From: Barnesiella sp. An55
GTDB taxonomy: Bacteria; Bacteroidota; Bacteroidia; Bacteroidales; Barnesiellaceae
Reading direction: 5' to 3'
Assembly (NCBI RefSeq): GCF_002161555.1
Contig: NZ_NFHZ01000003.1
Location: 1-64,000 of the forward strand
DNA: 64,000 bases
Shown: one piece after another, positions 1-8,403 of the stretch
Position numbering within the stretch: the stretch's first letter is position 1
How the letters are laid out: each line of letters begins with the position of its first letter
Program-made: the position numbers and the translations under genes
Notes under the pieces: model-generated
Told to the model about the DNA's origin: nothing
Databases searched by the model: none
The model's input: the letters and a program-made list of their open reading frames with translations, nothing else

Positions 1-147
1 GACCACATGTGAAGACCCACAGAAAAAGCATTTTTTGTGCCATATTTATAATAATCTTCACAAAGATATTAAAATCAATGCTTTACTGAGGTTTCATCCT
101 GAATTTTGTCGACTAGGCCCACTTTTAGTACGCCCGATAAAAAGAAA

Positions 148-182
148 AAACCCTTGATAATCAACTGATTATCAAGGGTTTG
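148..182 (-). terminator. Rho-independent terminator after tRNA-Leu
   Basis: A perfect 15-bp inverted repeat (149-163 with 166-180) sits directly downstream of the tRNA on the minus strand. It is followed in that direction by a T-rich run (the complement of the A-rich stretch 141-150). The stem with its T tail fits an intrinsic terminator for the tRNA-Leu transcript. Confidence 0.85.
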
Positions 183-185
183 AAG

Positions 186-269
186 TACCCAGAGCCGGGA
201 TCGAACCGGCATGGAGGTTAATCCACTGGTGTTTGAGACCAGCGCGTCTACCGATTCCGCCATCTGGGC
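186..269 (-). tRNA. tRNA-Leu (anticodon CAA)
   Basis: Read on the minus strand, the sequence folds as a class II tRNA. The 7-bp acceptor stem starts GCCCAGA and closes with TCTGGGT (G-U first pair), with discriminator A at 186. The anticodon stem is CTGGT/ACCAG around the loop CTCAAAC, giving anticodon CAA, which reads UUG leucine codons. The variable arm is long, as expected for tRNA-Leu, and the T loop GTTCGATCC is canonical. CCA is not encoded. A promoter lies upstream and a terminator downstream, so it is a single-tRNA unit. Confidence 0.95.
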
Positions 270-282
270 AGAAAAGACGTGG

Positions 283-314
283 CAAAGGTAAGGATAGATT
301 TTGAATGTGCCAAA
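283..314 (-). promoter_or_regulatory. Bacteroidota-type promoter of tRNA-Leu
   Basis: On the minus strand this reads TTTG (311-314), exactly 20 bp of spacer, then TACCTTTG (283-290). It matches the Bacteroidota sigma-ABfr consensus TTTG-N19-21-TAnnTTTG. The predicted transcription start is a few bases downstream, about 10 bp before the mature tRNA 5' end. Confidence 0.8.
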
Positions 315-413
315 TAATCTCTGTTTTTTTTCAAAAAAAGTTCCCCAGTCTATCTTTCTAATAAAAAATAGATTACATTAGCGGAAGAATTAACATAAAA
401 AACCGACACAATT

Positions 414-1490
414 ATGGAAAATAGATATTGTGTAATTATGGGAGGCGGCGTAGGAAGCCGTTTTTGGCCGTTCAGCCGAAATAGCAGACCGAAACAATTT
501 CTCGATTTCTTCGGGATTGGACGCTCATTGCTCCAGATGAGCTACGACCGCTTCGTCAAGATAATCCCCCAAGACCACATCTTCATCGTCACGAACGAAA
601 TTTATGTCGATGTGATCAAAGAACAACTCCCCGAGCTGCCCGCCGAGAATATTCTGCTGGAACCGGCTCGCCGCAACACGGCCCCCTGCATCGCCTGGGC
701 TGCTTATCACATCCGGGCCATCAATCCTAACGCCAATATTGTAGTGGCTCCCTCCGACCACCTCATTCTCAAGGAGGAGGAGTTTGCCCGCTGCATCAAC
801 CAGGGACTCGAATTCGTAGCCAAGTATCCGGCTCTTCTCACCCTGGGTATCAAACCCAACCGCCCCGAAACGGGTTATGGCTACATACAGATAGGCGAAG
901 ATGCCGAAGGCGATATCAAGACGGTAAAAACGTTTACCGAGAAACCCAACCTCGAGTTTGCCAAGATGTTTGTCGAGAGCGGTGAGTTCTTCTGGAACTC
1001 GGGTATCTTCATCTGGAACGTACAGACCATTATCAAGGCTTTCCAACGCTTCTTGCCCGATATCTCCAACCGGTTCGAAGAGCACAACGACGTGTTCAAT
1101 ACTCCGGCCGAGAAACAGTTTATCGACGAAAACTTCGCCGCCTGCCCCAACATATCGATCGACTTTGGTGTCATGGAGAAGGCATCGAACGTGTTCGTTC
1201 TCTGTGCCGACTTCGGCTGGAGCGACCTGGGTTCGTGGAGCGCCCTCTATGACCATTCGCCCAAGAACAAAGACGGCAACGTGGCACAGGGCTGCAAAAC
1301 GCTGCTCTACAACACGGCCAACAATGTAATCGCCGTGAAAGGCGACAAACTGGTGGTGGTCGAGGGGCTCAAAGACTACATCATCGCCGAGGCCGATAAT
1401 GTGCTGCTCATCTGCCCCAAAAGCGAGGAGCAGAAGATCAAACAGTTCGTTACCGATGCCAAGATGGCCTATGACGATACCTACATTTAA
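414..1490 (+). CDS. manC: Mannose-1-phosphate guanylyltransferase
   Basis: Cytoplasmic nucleotidyltransferase that makes GDP-mannose from mannose-1-phosphate and GTP, feeding mannose and fucose into surface glycans. The 358-aa protein has the N-terminal nucleotide-binding signature GGGVGSRFWPFSR (10-22) followed by RPKQF. It also has EPARRNTAP (83-91), the FTEKP motif (174-178) and WNSGIF (194-199), all hallmarks of the ManC/Xcc-GMP family. There is no C-terminal phosphomannose isomerase domain, so it is the short single-function form. The gene stands alone, with a possible promoter ending in TATCTTTC at 351-358 and a strong terminator behind it. Glycosyltransferase genes lie 10 kb away but are not linked to it. 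Confidence 0.93.
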   Translation: MENRYCVIMGGGVGSRFWPFSRNSRPKQFLDFFGIGRSLLQMSYDRFVKIIPQDHIFIVTNEIYVDVIKEQLPELPAENILLEPARRNTAPCIAWAAYHIRAINPNANIVVAPSDHLILKEEEFARCINQGLEFVAKYPALLTLGIKPNRPETGYGYIQIGEDAEGDIKTVKTFTEKPNLEFAKMFVESGEFFWNSGIFIWNVQTIIKAFQRFLPDISNRFEEHNDVFNTPAEKQFIDENFAACPNISIDFGVMEKASNVFVLCADFGWSDLGSWSALYDHSPKNKDGNVAQGCKTLLYNTANNVIAVKGDKLVVVEGLKDYIIAEADNVLLICPKSEEQKIKQFVTDAKMAYDDTYI

Positions 1491-1527
1491 TCGATGCTGA
1501 AACAACCATACAGCCGATATATCACGC

Positions 1528-1557
1528 AAAAGGCCGGGAACTGTTTCCCGGCCTTTT
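1528..1557. terminator. Bidirectional intrinsic terminator between manC and deoC
   Basis: Perfect 13-bp arms (1528-1540 and 1545-1557) of AAAAGGCCGGGAA and its complement surround a 4-base loop. T runs follow the stem on both strands. It lies between the convergent ends of manC and deoC and can serve both. Confidence 0.9.
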
Positions 1558-1582
1558 GTCGTAAATAGCTCAATCGCAGCGA

Positions 1583-2464
1583 TTAGAAGAACTTGGTAGG
1601 AGTGCCCCAGATATCGGTAAGCAGATTGTTGGCCAAGCGGCTAGCACCGATTCTGAAATGCTCGTTGTTGAGCCATTTCTCGCCCAACACCTCTTTTACC
1701 ACACAGTAATACTTCACGGCATCGACCGTCGTAGAGATGCCTCCGGCCGGTTTGAACCCGATCATGGTACCCGTCTGCTCATAATACTCCTTGATGGCCT
1801 GGCACATCACATAGGCTGCCTCGAGTGTAGCCGCTGGCTCGGTTTTACCGGTCGAAGTCTTAATGAAATCGGCACCCGAGTAGATCGACAGCAACGAGGC
1901 TTTCTTGATGTTGGAAGCCGTCTTCAAAGCACCCGACTCGAGAATCACCTTCAAATGCGACTCTTTGCAGGCATGCTTCAGCTCCTCGATTTCCTGGCAC
2001 ATCTCCTCATAGTTACCGGCCAGGAAGTTGCCCACGTTGATGACAATATCGATTTCGTCGGCGCCATCGGCCACGGCCAAAGCCGTCTCGGCCACCTTCA
2101 CCTCAGTAAAGGTCTGCGACGAGGGAAAACCACCCGACACAGCCGCAATATTCACGGCCGTCACGTCGAGATTGGCACGAACGGTCCCGGCAAAGTTGGG
2201 ATACACGCAAATGGCAGCCACATTGTCCATCTCGGGGTGCTCCTCTTCAAAATCGTTTACTCGCTTGGTCATGCGCGTAATCGACTCGGTATTGTCCTCG
2301 GTATGCAACGAGGTCAAGTCGATGCAGTGGAACAAAAACTTGTACACATCGGGTGTACTGTTTGCGGCCAGATTGTCCCGAACGATTTTCTCTACGGCAG
2401 CCGCAACCTGAGCATCGTCCAAATCGGTATTATACCGACTCAACATTTCTTCGTATTTATCCAT
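1583..2464 (-). CDS. deoC: Deoxyribose-phosphate aldolase
   Basis: Cleaves 2-deoxyribose-5-phosphate to glyceraldehyde-3-phosphate and acetaldehyde in deoxynucleoside catabolism. The 293-aa protein is of the longer DeoC class. The Schiff-base lysine is K192 in FIKTSTGKT. The second active-site lysine is K228 in GFKPAGGIST. The acidic motif DEIDIVINVG lies around 136-145. It is the last gene of a minus-strand operon with dtd and the MazG-like gene; its start overlaps the MazG-like gene end by 8 bp, so translational coupling is likely. A terminator follows. Confidence 0.95.
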   Translation of the reverse strand: MDKYEEMLSRYNTDLDDAQVAAAVEKIVRDNLAANSTPDVYKFLFHCIDLTSLHTEDNTESITRMTKRVNDFEEEHPEMDNVAAICVYPNFAGTVRANLDVTAVNIAAVSGGFPSSQTFTEVKVAETALAVADGADEIDIVINVGNFLAGNYEEMCQEIEELKHACKESHLKVILESGALKTASNIKKASLLSIYSGADFIKTSTGKTEPAATLEAAYVMCQAIKEYYEQTGTMIGFKPAGGISTTVDAVKYYCVVKEVLGEKWLNNEHFRIGASRLANNLLTDIWGTPTKFF

Positions 2465-2795
2465 TGTTGGTCAATTTAGGATTATTGATATGTCTTGTTT
2501 TATCTCGTTTAGTCTTCTTTTCGATATTCTTTTCAAAGGCGGCAGTCAGGTCAACGCCGGTCTGATTGGCCAGACACAGCAACACCCAAAAGACATCGCA
2601 CAACTCGTCCGACAGATCGCTCTGCGACTCTTCTCCGGCCTTGAACGACTGGTCGCCATAGCGGCGAGCCATAATGCGGGCCACCTCGCCCACCTCTTCG
2701 GTGAGGATGGCCATATTGGTCAGTTCGCTGAAATATCGTACCCCCACACTCTTTATCCAGGCATCAACCTGCTCTTGTGCCTCTTTTATCGTCAT
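2457..2795 (-). CDS. MazG-like nucleotide pyrophosphohydrolase
   Basis: A small all-alpha NTP pyrophosphatase (112 aa), probably a housecleaning enzyme for non-canonical nucleoside triphosphates. The Mg-binding signature is visible as E33-E34-xx-E37 (TEEVGE) and E64-xx-D67 (DELCD). I chose the ATG at 2795: it follows dtd by 5 bp and has a good AAGGAG ribosome-binding site. An upstream in-frame ATG at 2828 would overlap dtd and adds residues that do not resemble the family start. It lies between dtd and deoC in one operon. The substrate cannot be told from sequence. Confidence 0.85.
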   Translation of the reverse strand: MTIKEAQEQVDAWIKSVGVRYFSELTNMAILTEEVGEVARIMARRYGDQSFKAGEESQSDLSDELCDVFWVLLCLANQTGVDLTAAFEKNIEKKTKRDKTRHINNPKLTNNG

Positions 2796-2800
2796 CGCAC

Positions 2801-3253
2801 TCACTCCTTGTTTTTTGTATCCATCCATATCGTTACCGGGCCGTCATTTACCAATTCTACCTGCATATCGGCCCCGAAAACACCCGTGGCGACCTGTTGC
2901 CCTATCTCCTCCGAGAAACGCCGGCAGAAGGCCTCATACATGGGCACAGCCACCTCGTGACCTGCCGCACGTATGTACGACGGGCGATTCCCCTTCTTGG
3001 TCGAGGCCAACAAAGTGAACTGACTCACGACCATTGCCTCGCCGCCCACATCGAGCAACGAACGGTTCATCACCCCGTTTTCATCGTCAAATATACGCAG
3101 GTTGGCGCACTTCTTCACCAGCCATTCGAGCTCCGAGAGTTCATCACTCTCTTCTACTCCCAGTAAAATCAAGAGCCCCCGACCAATGGAAGAGTGCAGC
3201 TCCCCACCAATCGTAACCGAAGCCCGCTTTACTCGTTGAACAACTACTCTCAT
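2801..3253 (-). CDS. dtd: D-aminoacyl-tRNA deacylase
   Basis: Hydrolyses D-amino acids, especially D-Tyr, mischarged on tRNA and so protects translation. At 150 aa the protein is full length. It has the conserved SQFTL motif (77-81), which carries the active-site Thr, and the [11 protein letters not shown] motif (136-146), whose Gly-Pro dipeptide gives chiral proofreading. It is the first gene of the dtd / MazG-like / deoC operon and is preceded by a well-matched promoter at 3342-3372. Confidence 0.95.
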   Translation of the reverse strand: MRVVVQRVKRASVTIGGELHSSIGRGLLILLGVEESDELSELEWLVKKCANLRIFDDENGVMNRSLLDVGGEAMVVSQFTLLASTKKGNRPSYIRAAGHEVAVPMYEAFCRRFSEEIGQQVATGVFGADMQVELVNDGPVTIWMDTKNKE

Positions 3254-3341
3254 GAAATCAAACTATTCTTTCTTTTGAACAGAAACCGCCCCAATCGATA
3301 TTCCCGGGAATAATGTAGATTGGGCAACAATCGGTAAGGTA

Positions 3342-3372
3342 CAAAGATAATACAAACGACGGCAGAAACAAA
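3342..3372 (-). promoter_or_regulatory. Promoter of the dtd operon
   Basis: On the minus strand this reads TTTG (3369-3372), a 19-bp spacer, then TATCTTTG (3342-3349), matching the Bacteroidota consensus. It predicts a leader of about 80 nt before the dtd ATG. The rest of the 225-bp gap between dtd and uvrC shows nothing else I can name. Confidence 0.7.
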
Positions 3373-3478
3373 TTTTATTTCAACAACACACCTCAGCCCC
3401 CCCTCACAATCGATCCACTCACCGGGAACAGGCGAGCGGAAAAAGAATTATAATACACTGTATATCAAATATATAAAA

Positions 3479-5275
3479 CTAATCCAGATACTCTTTGAGA
3501 ATTCGCGCCTTGGCAGCCCCCACAACCGAAGCCAAATCGGCCTCCGAAGCCTCCTTGATACGCTTCACGCTCTTGAAGTGAGTCAGCAACTGCTCACGGG
3601 TTTTGGGGCCTATCCCGGCGATGGAATCGAGGGCCGATTTTACCTGACTCTTGCTACGCTTGTTGCGATGGAAAGTGATACCAAACCGGTGAGCCTCGTC
3701 GCGCATATGCTGGATAACTCGCAGCGATTCTGAATTCTTGTCGATATAGAGCGGCAGAGAATCGCCCGGGAAATAAATCTCCTCCAACCGCTTGGCAATA
3801 CCCACAATGGGCACCTTGCCACGCAACCCCAACGTCTCGAGCGACTCCAAGGCGGCACTCAACTGCCCCTTGCCACCATCGACAATAATCAACTGGGGCA
3901 ACTCCTCCCCCTCGTCGAGCAAACGTCGGTAACGACGATAGATAATCTCGCGCATCGAAGCAAAATCGTCGGGCCCCACCACGGTCTTGATATCAAAATG
4001 GCGATAATCCTTTTTCGAGGGTTTACCCTTCTTGAAGACCACACACGAAGCCACCGGGTTGGTGCCTTGAATATTGGAGTTATCGAAACACTCCATATGC
4101 CACGGCAACTCGGGCAGCCTGAAATCTTGCTGTATGCGCGAGAGTACCCGCATGACCCGTTGCTCGGGATTAAGTTTTTCGCTTTGCTTCAACCGGTCGA
4201 TTTTATACTGCTTCACATTCTGCTCCGAGACGGCCAGCAACTTTTTCTTATCGCCTCGCTGCGGAACCACAAACTCGACATCGTCAAAACTCGACTCGGG
4301 CAGGAAAGGCACAAGCGCCTCGCGAGCCTTACTGCCGAAGCGCGACCGCAACTCGGCAATACCCAACGAAAGAATTTCGGGCGCCGATTCATCGAGTTTT
4401 TTCTTATACTCGATAGTAATACTCTGCACAATCGACCCACCCCGCACATGCATGTAGTTGACAAAGGCAACCCCATCGTCCTCGTCGTAAGAGAAAACGT
4501 CGATCTCGTGCACGGCCGGATTTACAATGACCGATTTAGCCTTATATTTCTCGATTAAATCATACTTTTCCTTGACAACTTGTGCCTCTTCAAAACGAAG
4601 TTCGGCCGACAAGGTTTGCATCTCTTCCAGCAGATGTTTACTCAGCTGATGGATATCACCGTTGAGAATCTGACGCACCTGCTCGATATATCCATTATAC
4701 TCCTCTTCCGAAATCTTCCCCTCGCAGCATCCTTTGCAATTTTTGATGTGATATTGCAGACATACCCGAAATCGTTTTTTGGCGATGTTTTCGGGGGTAA
4801 GGGCATAGTTGCAGGTGCGTATGGGATACAACTCGCGTATCAGCTCAAGCACGGTCTTGGCCAGATGCACATTGGCATAAGGGCCATAATATTTCGAGCC
4901 ATCCTTATTGATCCGGCGGGTAAGAAAAACCCGTGGGAAATGCTCGTTTCGCAAGCAAATCCACGGGTAGGTCTTATCGTCCTTGAGCAAGACGTTATAG
5001 CGGGGCTTGTACTCCTTGATGAGACTGTTCTCGAGATGCAGAGCATCCTCCTCGGTCTTGACGACGATATATTGCAGGTCATAAATATTCTTCACCAGCA
5101 TATTCGTCTTGGCCGAATCGTGCACCTTGTTGAAATAAGACGATACCCTCCGCTTCAGGTTTTTCGCCTTACCCACATAAATAATCTTGCCCGTTTTATC
5201 GAAGTATTGATACACCCCGGGTGTATCGGGTAAAAGGGCCAGTTTATTCTTTATATTTTCGTTTTTCTCGATCAA
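3479..5275 (-). CDS. uvrC: Excinuclease ABC subunit C
   Basis: Dual-incision nuclease of nucleotide excision repair, acting with UvrA and UvrB. The 598-aa protein has all expected parts in order: the GIY-YIG nuclease domain (PGVYQYF...IIYVGKAKNLKRR, about 19-43), the UVR UvrB-binding motif around 205-240, the RNase H-like second endonuclease domain, and a C-terminal helix-hairpin-helix region with SIAGIGPKTRE (about 548-558). It follows apt by 6 bp, so the two are probably co-transcribed. Confidence 0.96.
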   Translation of the reverse strand: MIEKNENIKNKLALLPDTPGVYQYFDKTGKIIYVGKAKNLKRRVSSYFNKVHDSAKTNMLVKNIYDLQYIVVKTEEDALHLENSLIKEYKPRYNVLLKDDKTYPWICLRNEHFPRVFLTRRINKDGSKYYGPYANVHLAKTVLELIRELYPIRTCNYALTPENIAKKRFRVCLQYHIKNCKGCCEGKISEEEYNGYIEQVRQILNGDIHQLSKHLLEEMQTLSAELRFEEAQVVKEKYDLIEKYKAKSVIVNPAVHEIDVFSYDEDDGVAFVNYMHVRGGSIVQSITIEYKKKLDESAPEILSLGIAELRSRFGSKAREALVPFLPESSFDDVEFVVPQRGDKKKLLAVSEQNVKQYKIDRLKQSEKLNPEQRVMRVLSRIQQDFRLPELPWHMECFDNSNIQGTNPVASCVVFKKGKPSKKDYRHFDIKTVVGPDDFASMREIIYRRYRRLLDEGEELPQLIIVDGGKGQLSAALESLETLGLRGKVPIVGIAKRLEEIYFPGDSLPLYIDKNSESLRVIQHMRDEAHRFGITFHRNKRSKSQVKSALDSIAGIGPKTREQLLTHFKSVKRIKEASEADLASVVGAAKARILKEYLD

Positions 5276-5281
5276 TCCGTA

Positions 5282-5806
5282 TCAATATTTGATGAGAGCC
5301 TCTACCTCGACATCTTCAGGGAAAGCCTCACGTCCCTTCAAAAATTCCAGTTCAACCAGGAAGTTAACATATACTTTTTTCGGGTTAAACCGTTTTACCA
5401 ACTTATATGCCGCAAGCATCGTTCCACCGGTAGCCAGCAAATCGTCGTGCAGCAGAACCACATCGTTTTCACAAAGCGCATCTTTGTGAATCTCGATCAC
5501 ATCGACACCATACTCTTTGGTATAACTCTCCTGCCACGTTTCGGCGGGCAACTTTCCCGGTTTACGCATCGGCACAAAGCCTGCCCCAATACGGGTAGCC
5601 ACAATGGGGCCCATAATAAATCCACGAGACTCGATGCCTACCACCTTGGTTATCCCCTTCTCGGCATACATGCGGGTGAGCATATCGGCCAGCTCCTGCA
5701 AACAGTCGGGCTCTTTGAAAACAGTAGTCAGGTCTCTAAACACAATTCCCTTTTGCGGAAAATCGACTACATCGCGAATCTTGCTTTTAATAATCTCTAC
5801 ACTCAT
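5282..5806 (-). CDS. apt: Adenine phosphoribosyltransferase
   Basis: Purine salvage enzyme forming AMP from adenine and PRPP. The 174-aa protein shows the PRPP-binding loop VVLLHDDLLATGGT (about 116-129), the flexible-loop region and the VGIESRGFIMGP motif. It is upstream of uvrC in the same operon. The spacer in front of it carries the parS site. No clear promoter match is visible, so read-through from mnmG across parS is possible. Confidence 0.96.
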   Translation of the reverse strand: MSVEIIKSKIRDVVDFPQKGIVFRDLTTVFKEPDCLQELADMLTRMYAEKGITKVVGIESRGFIMGPIVATRIGAGFVPMRKPGKLPAETWQESYTKEYGVDVIEIHKDALCENDVVLLHDDLLATGGTMLAAYKLVKRFNPKKVYVNFLVELEFLKGREAFPEDVEVEALIKY

Positions 5807-5861
5807 TTTTATTCTTGTTTTTTATTTGTTTTCCCTTTTATACAAAGGCTTTCTCGCATTT

Positions 5862-5877
5862 TGTTTCACGTGAAACA
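5862..5877. promoter_or_regulatory. parS: parS centromere site (ParB binding)
   Basis: The 16-bp sequence TGTTTCACGTGAAACA is a perfect palindrome and identical to the widely conserved chromosomal parS consensus bound by ParB. It lies immediately after the mnmG stop codon and 55 bp before apt. ParB-parS complexes load SMC and position the origin, and parS sites cluster near oriC in most bacteria. parA and parB are not in this window. Confidence 0.9.
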
Positions 5878-7752
5878 TTAGCGGCCCGAAAGCAGCAACA
5901 GAATGTTTATATCGCTCGGAGAGATACCCGGGATACGTGAAGCCTGCGCAATGGTTTCGGGATCGATTCGTTCCAGTTTCTGGCGCGCCTCGGTCGATAG
6001 AGCATGTATCTCGCTATACTTGAATTTACCCCGTATGCGAATATGCTCCAGTCGGGCAATCTTCTCGGCAATCATCTTCTCACGATCTATATATCCCTGG
6101 TATTTCATCTTGATTTCGGCAGCCTCCACAATCTCGTCGTGACGATTTTTTATGGTATCCATCTCGCGTTTCAAGGCAGGGACCAGCTGTGAAAGTTGTG
6201 ACAAATCGAGCTGCGGGCGCAATACCAGGTCGATCAACCGCACTCCTTGTTTAAGAGGCGTCGTGCCCAAAGCCTCCAGACCGGCATTAATATAAGCCGG
6301 TTTTATCGAGTAGTGCTCGGCAAAATGTATCAGATGGGCCACCCTATCCCGTTTCTCTTTCAACAAATCGTAACGATCTTGCTTGGCCAAACCCAAACGA
6401 TAGGAGCGCTCGGTCAACCGCACATCGGCATCGTCCTGCCGCAACAGGATGCGATATTCGGCCCGCGAGGTGAACATACGATAGGGCTCATCAACCCCTT
6501 TGGTTACCAAGTCGTCGATAAGCACACCTATGTAGGCCTCGTCGCGACCCAACGTGAAGGGTTCCCCTCCATGACAGTTGATGTGGGCATTGATTCCGGC
6601 AATGATACCCTGCCCTCCGGCCTCTTCATACCCCGTTGTCCCGTTTATCTGCCCGGCAAAAAAGAGGTTGGCAATCTGCTTGGTCTCGAGGTTATGATTC
6701 AACTGTGTGGGGTCGAAATAGTCATATTCGATGGCATATCCGGGGCGATATATGCGCACATCGCGCAACGCCGGGATTGCCTGCAAAGCCCGCACCTGTA
6801 CATCGAGCGGCAGGGACGATGAGAAACCATTGAGGTAATACTCCTGAGTCGTCTCCCCCTCGGGTTCGAGGAAGAGCTGGTGCTCCGTTTTATCGGGAAA
6901 AGTAACGATTTTGGTCTCGATACTGGGGCAATAACGGGGTCCGATACTCTGTATCTGCCCGTTATAAAGAGGCGAATCGGGCAACCCGACCCGAAGAATA
7001 TCGTGTACCTGCTCGTTGGTATAGATGGTCCAGCAGCTGCGCTGTTTCAACGGTCGGGGCTTGAAATCGAGAAACGAGAACTTGTGAAAGTCGTTCTCAC
7101 CTCGCTGTTCGATAGCCTCGTCGAAGTGGATACTACGGCCGTCGATTCGCACCGGAGTACCCGTTTTCATTCGGCCGGCCGTAAAGCCCAGTTCGACCAA
7201 TTGTTCGGTGATACCGTATGATGCCGGCTCCGAAATTCGCCCGCCCCGCAACTTGGTGCGACCGATGTGCATCAATCCGTTCATGAAGGTGCCCGTCGTG
7301 AGTATCACACACTTGGCGGTGAAAGTCACATTCATGGCCGTCACTACGCCAGCAACCCTCCCATCTTTTACAAGAATCTGATTTACAGAATCTTGCCACA
7401 TATAAAGGTTATCGGTATTCTCGAGAATAGAACGCCAGGTCGTAATAAATTTAGCTCGGTCGCTCTGCGATCGGGGACTCCACATGGCAGGCCCTTTCGA
7501 GCGGTTCAACATCCTGAACTGGATAGCCGTCTCATCGGTAACAATACCCATGAAACCGCCCAAAGCATCGATTTCACGAACAATCTGTCCCTTGGCAATC
7601 CCACCCACAGCAGGGTTGCAACTCATTTGGGCTATCTTGTTCATATCCATAGTGATAAGCAGAGTCTTCGACCCCAAGTTGGCCGAAGCGCACGCCGCTT
7701 CACAACCGGCGTGACCTGCACCCACTACGATTACATCATAATTAAAGTCCAT
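5878..7752 (-). CDS. mnmG: tRNA uridine-5-carboxymethylaminomethyl modification enzyme MnmG (GidA)
   Basis: FAD- and NADH-dependent enzyme that, with MnmE, installs the cmnm5 group on wobble U34 of several tRNAs. The FAD Rossmann motif VVGAGHAGCEAA lies at residues 9-20 from the chosen start. The GGRISEPAS and GYEEAGGQG motifs are present. The length of 624 aa is normal. I chose the ATG at 7752 (MDFNYDVIVVGAG); an upstream in-frame ATG at 7815 would add 21 residues foreign to the family. The stop codon abuts the parS site. mnmG/gidA is a classic origin-proximal gene. Confidence 0.96.
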   Translation of the reverse strand: MDFNYDVIVVGAGHAGCEAACASANLGSKTLLITMDMNKIAQMSCNPAVGGIAKGQIVREIDALGGFMGIVTDETAIQFRMLNRSKGPAMWSPRSQSDRAKFITTWRSILENTDNLYMWQDSVNQILVKDGRVAGVVTAMNVTFTAKCVILTTGTFMNGLMHIGRTKLRGGRISEPASYGITEQLVELGFTAGRMKTGTPVRIDGRSIHFDEAIEQRGENDFHKFSFLDFKPRPLKQRSCWTIYTNEQVHDILRVGLPDSPLYNGQIQSIGPRYCPSIETKIVTFPDKTEHQLFLEPEGETTQEYYLNGFSSSLPLDVQVRALQAIPALRDVRIYRPGYAIEYDYFDPTQLNHNLETKQIANLFFAGQINGTTGYEEAGGQGIIAGINAHINCHGGEPFTLGRDEAYIGVLIDDLVTKGVDEPYRMFTSRAEYRILLRQDDADVRLTERSYRLGLAKQDRYDLLKEKRDRVAHLIHFAEHYSIKPAYINAGLEALGTTPLKQGVRLIDLVLRPQLDLSQLSQLVPALKREMDTIKNRHDEIVEAAEIKMKYQGYIDREKMIAEKIARLEHIRIRGKFKYSEIHALSTEARQKLERIDPETIAQASRIPGISPSDINILLLLSGR

Positions 7753-7827
7753 TGTATTTATTTCTCCTCGGCCACAACCGGGAGAAGGAACACTCCTCCC
7801 CCACTCCGGCCGCACATATTCTCTCGA

Positions 7828-8241
7828 TTATCTCAGTTTCAGAGCCTCGTTTTCATGACGGGTCATTATCTCGCGCTCACCCGGACCTTTGTCGTTGATT
7901 CCGCACAAGTGCAGAATACCATGTATGATGATGCGATGGAGCTCCTCGTCATAATCGGTCCCGAACTGCTCGGCATTGGAACGAACCGTGTCCACGCTGA
8001 TAAATATATCGCCGCTTATCTTGTCACCCTCGGTATAGTCGAAGGTTATTACATCGGTATAATAGTCATGCTGCAAATAGGTTTGGTTCACCTCGAGGAT
8101 TTTCTCATCGGAGCAAAAAATATAGGCTATATCGCCGCATTTTTTCCCGTATCCCGAAGCGACCCGACGTATCCAGTCGGTCGTCTCTCTCTTCTTTATC
8201 GCCGGCATCTTGACATCTTCGGCAAAATAACTCACAGCCAT
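7828..8241 (-). CDS. ybeY: Endoribonuclease YbeY (rRNA maturation factor)
   Basis: Zinc-dependent RNase involved in 16S rRNA 3'-end maturation and ribosome quality control. The 137-aa protein has the zinc motif HGILHLCGINDKGP near residues 107-120. This keeps two metal histidines and matches the Bacteroidota variant, in which the canonical third-histidine segment (HxGYDH) is altered to GINDKGP. It lies just upstream of mnmG on the minus strand with its own promoter at 8274-8305. Confidence 0.93.
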   Translation of the reverse strand: MAVSYFAEDVKMPAIKKRETTDWIRRVASGYGKKCGDIAYIFCSDEKILEVNQTYLQHDYYTDVITFDYTEGDKISGDIFISVDTVRSNAEQFGTDYDEELHRIIIHGILHLCGINDKGPGEREIMTRHENEALKLR

Positions 8242-8273
8242 AACTTCGTTCTTTTTATATTCTTATATCCCTG

Positions 8274-8305
8274 CAAAGATAGTGCAAACCAAGGGCAGAA
8301 ACAAG
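8274..8305 (-). promoter_or_regulatory. Promoter of ybeY
   Basis: On the minus strand this reads CTTG (8302-8305), a 20-bp spacer, then TATCTTTG (8274-8281). It has one mismatch to the TTTG element and a perfect -7 element. It predicts a leader of about 30 nt before ybeY. Confidence 0.65.
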
Positions 8306-8403
8306 TTTATTTACACCCTCATTACGCTCGGGCACTTATCCTATGCCGCTCTATATCGACGCCCTCACGACATACGCTGCCGGGACGTCGTGTCATCCAC
8401 ATT

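Noticed and set aside
75-263. 62-codon minus-strand open frame at the window start
   Set aside because: It covers most of the tRNA-Leu gene and its terminator, so it is not a protein gene.
525-1529. 334-codon minus-strand open frame opposite manC
   Set aside because: It crosses the manC terminator and has no domain signature, while manC has all of its motifs.
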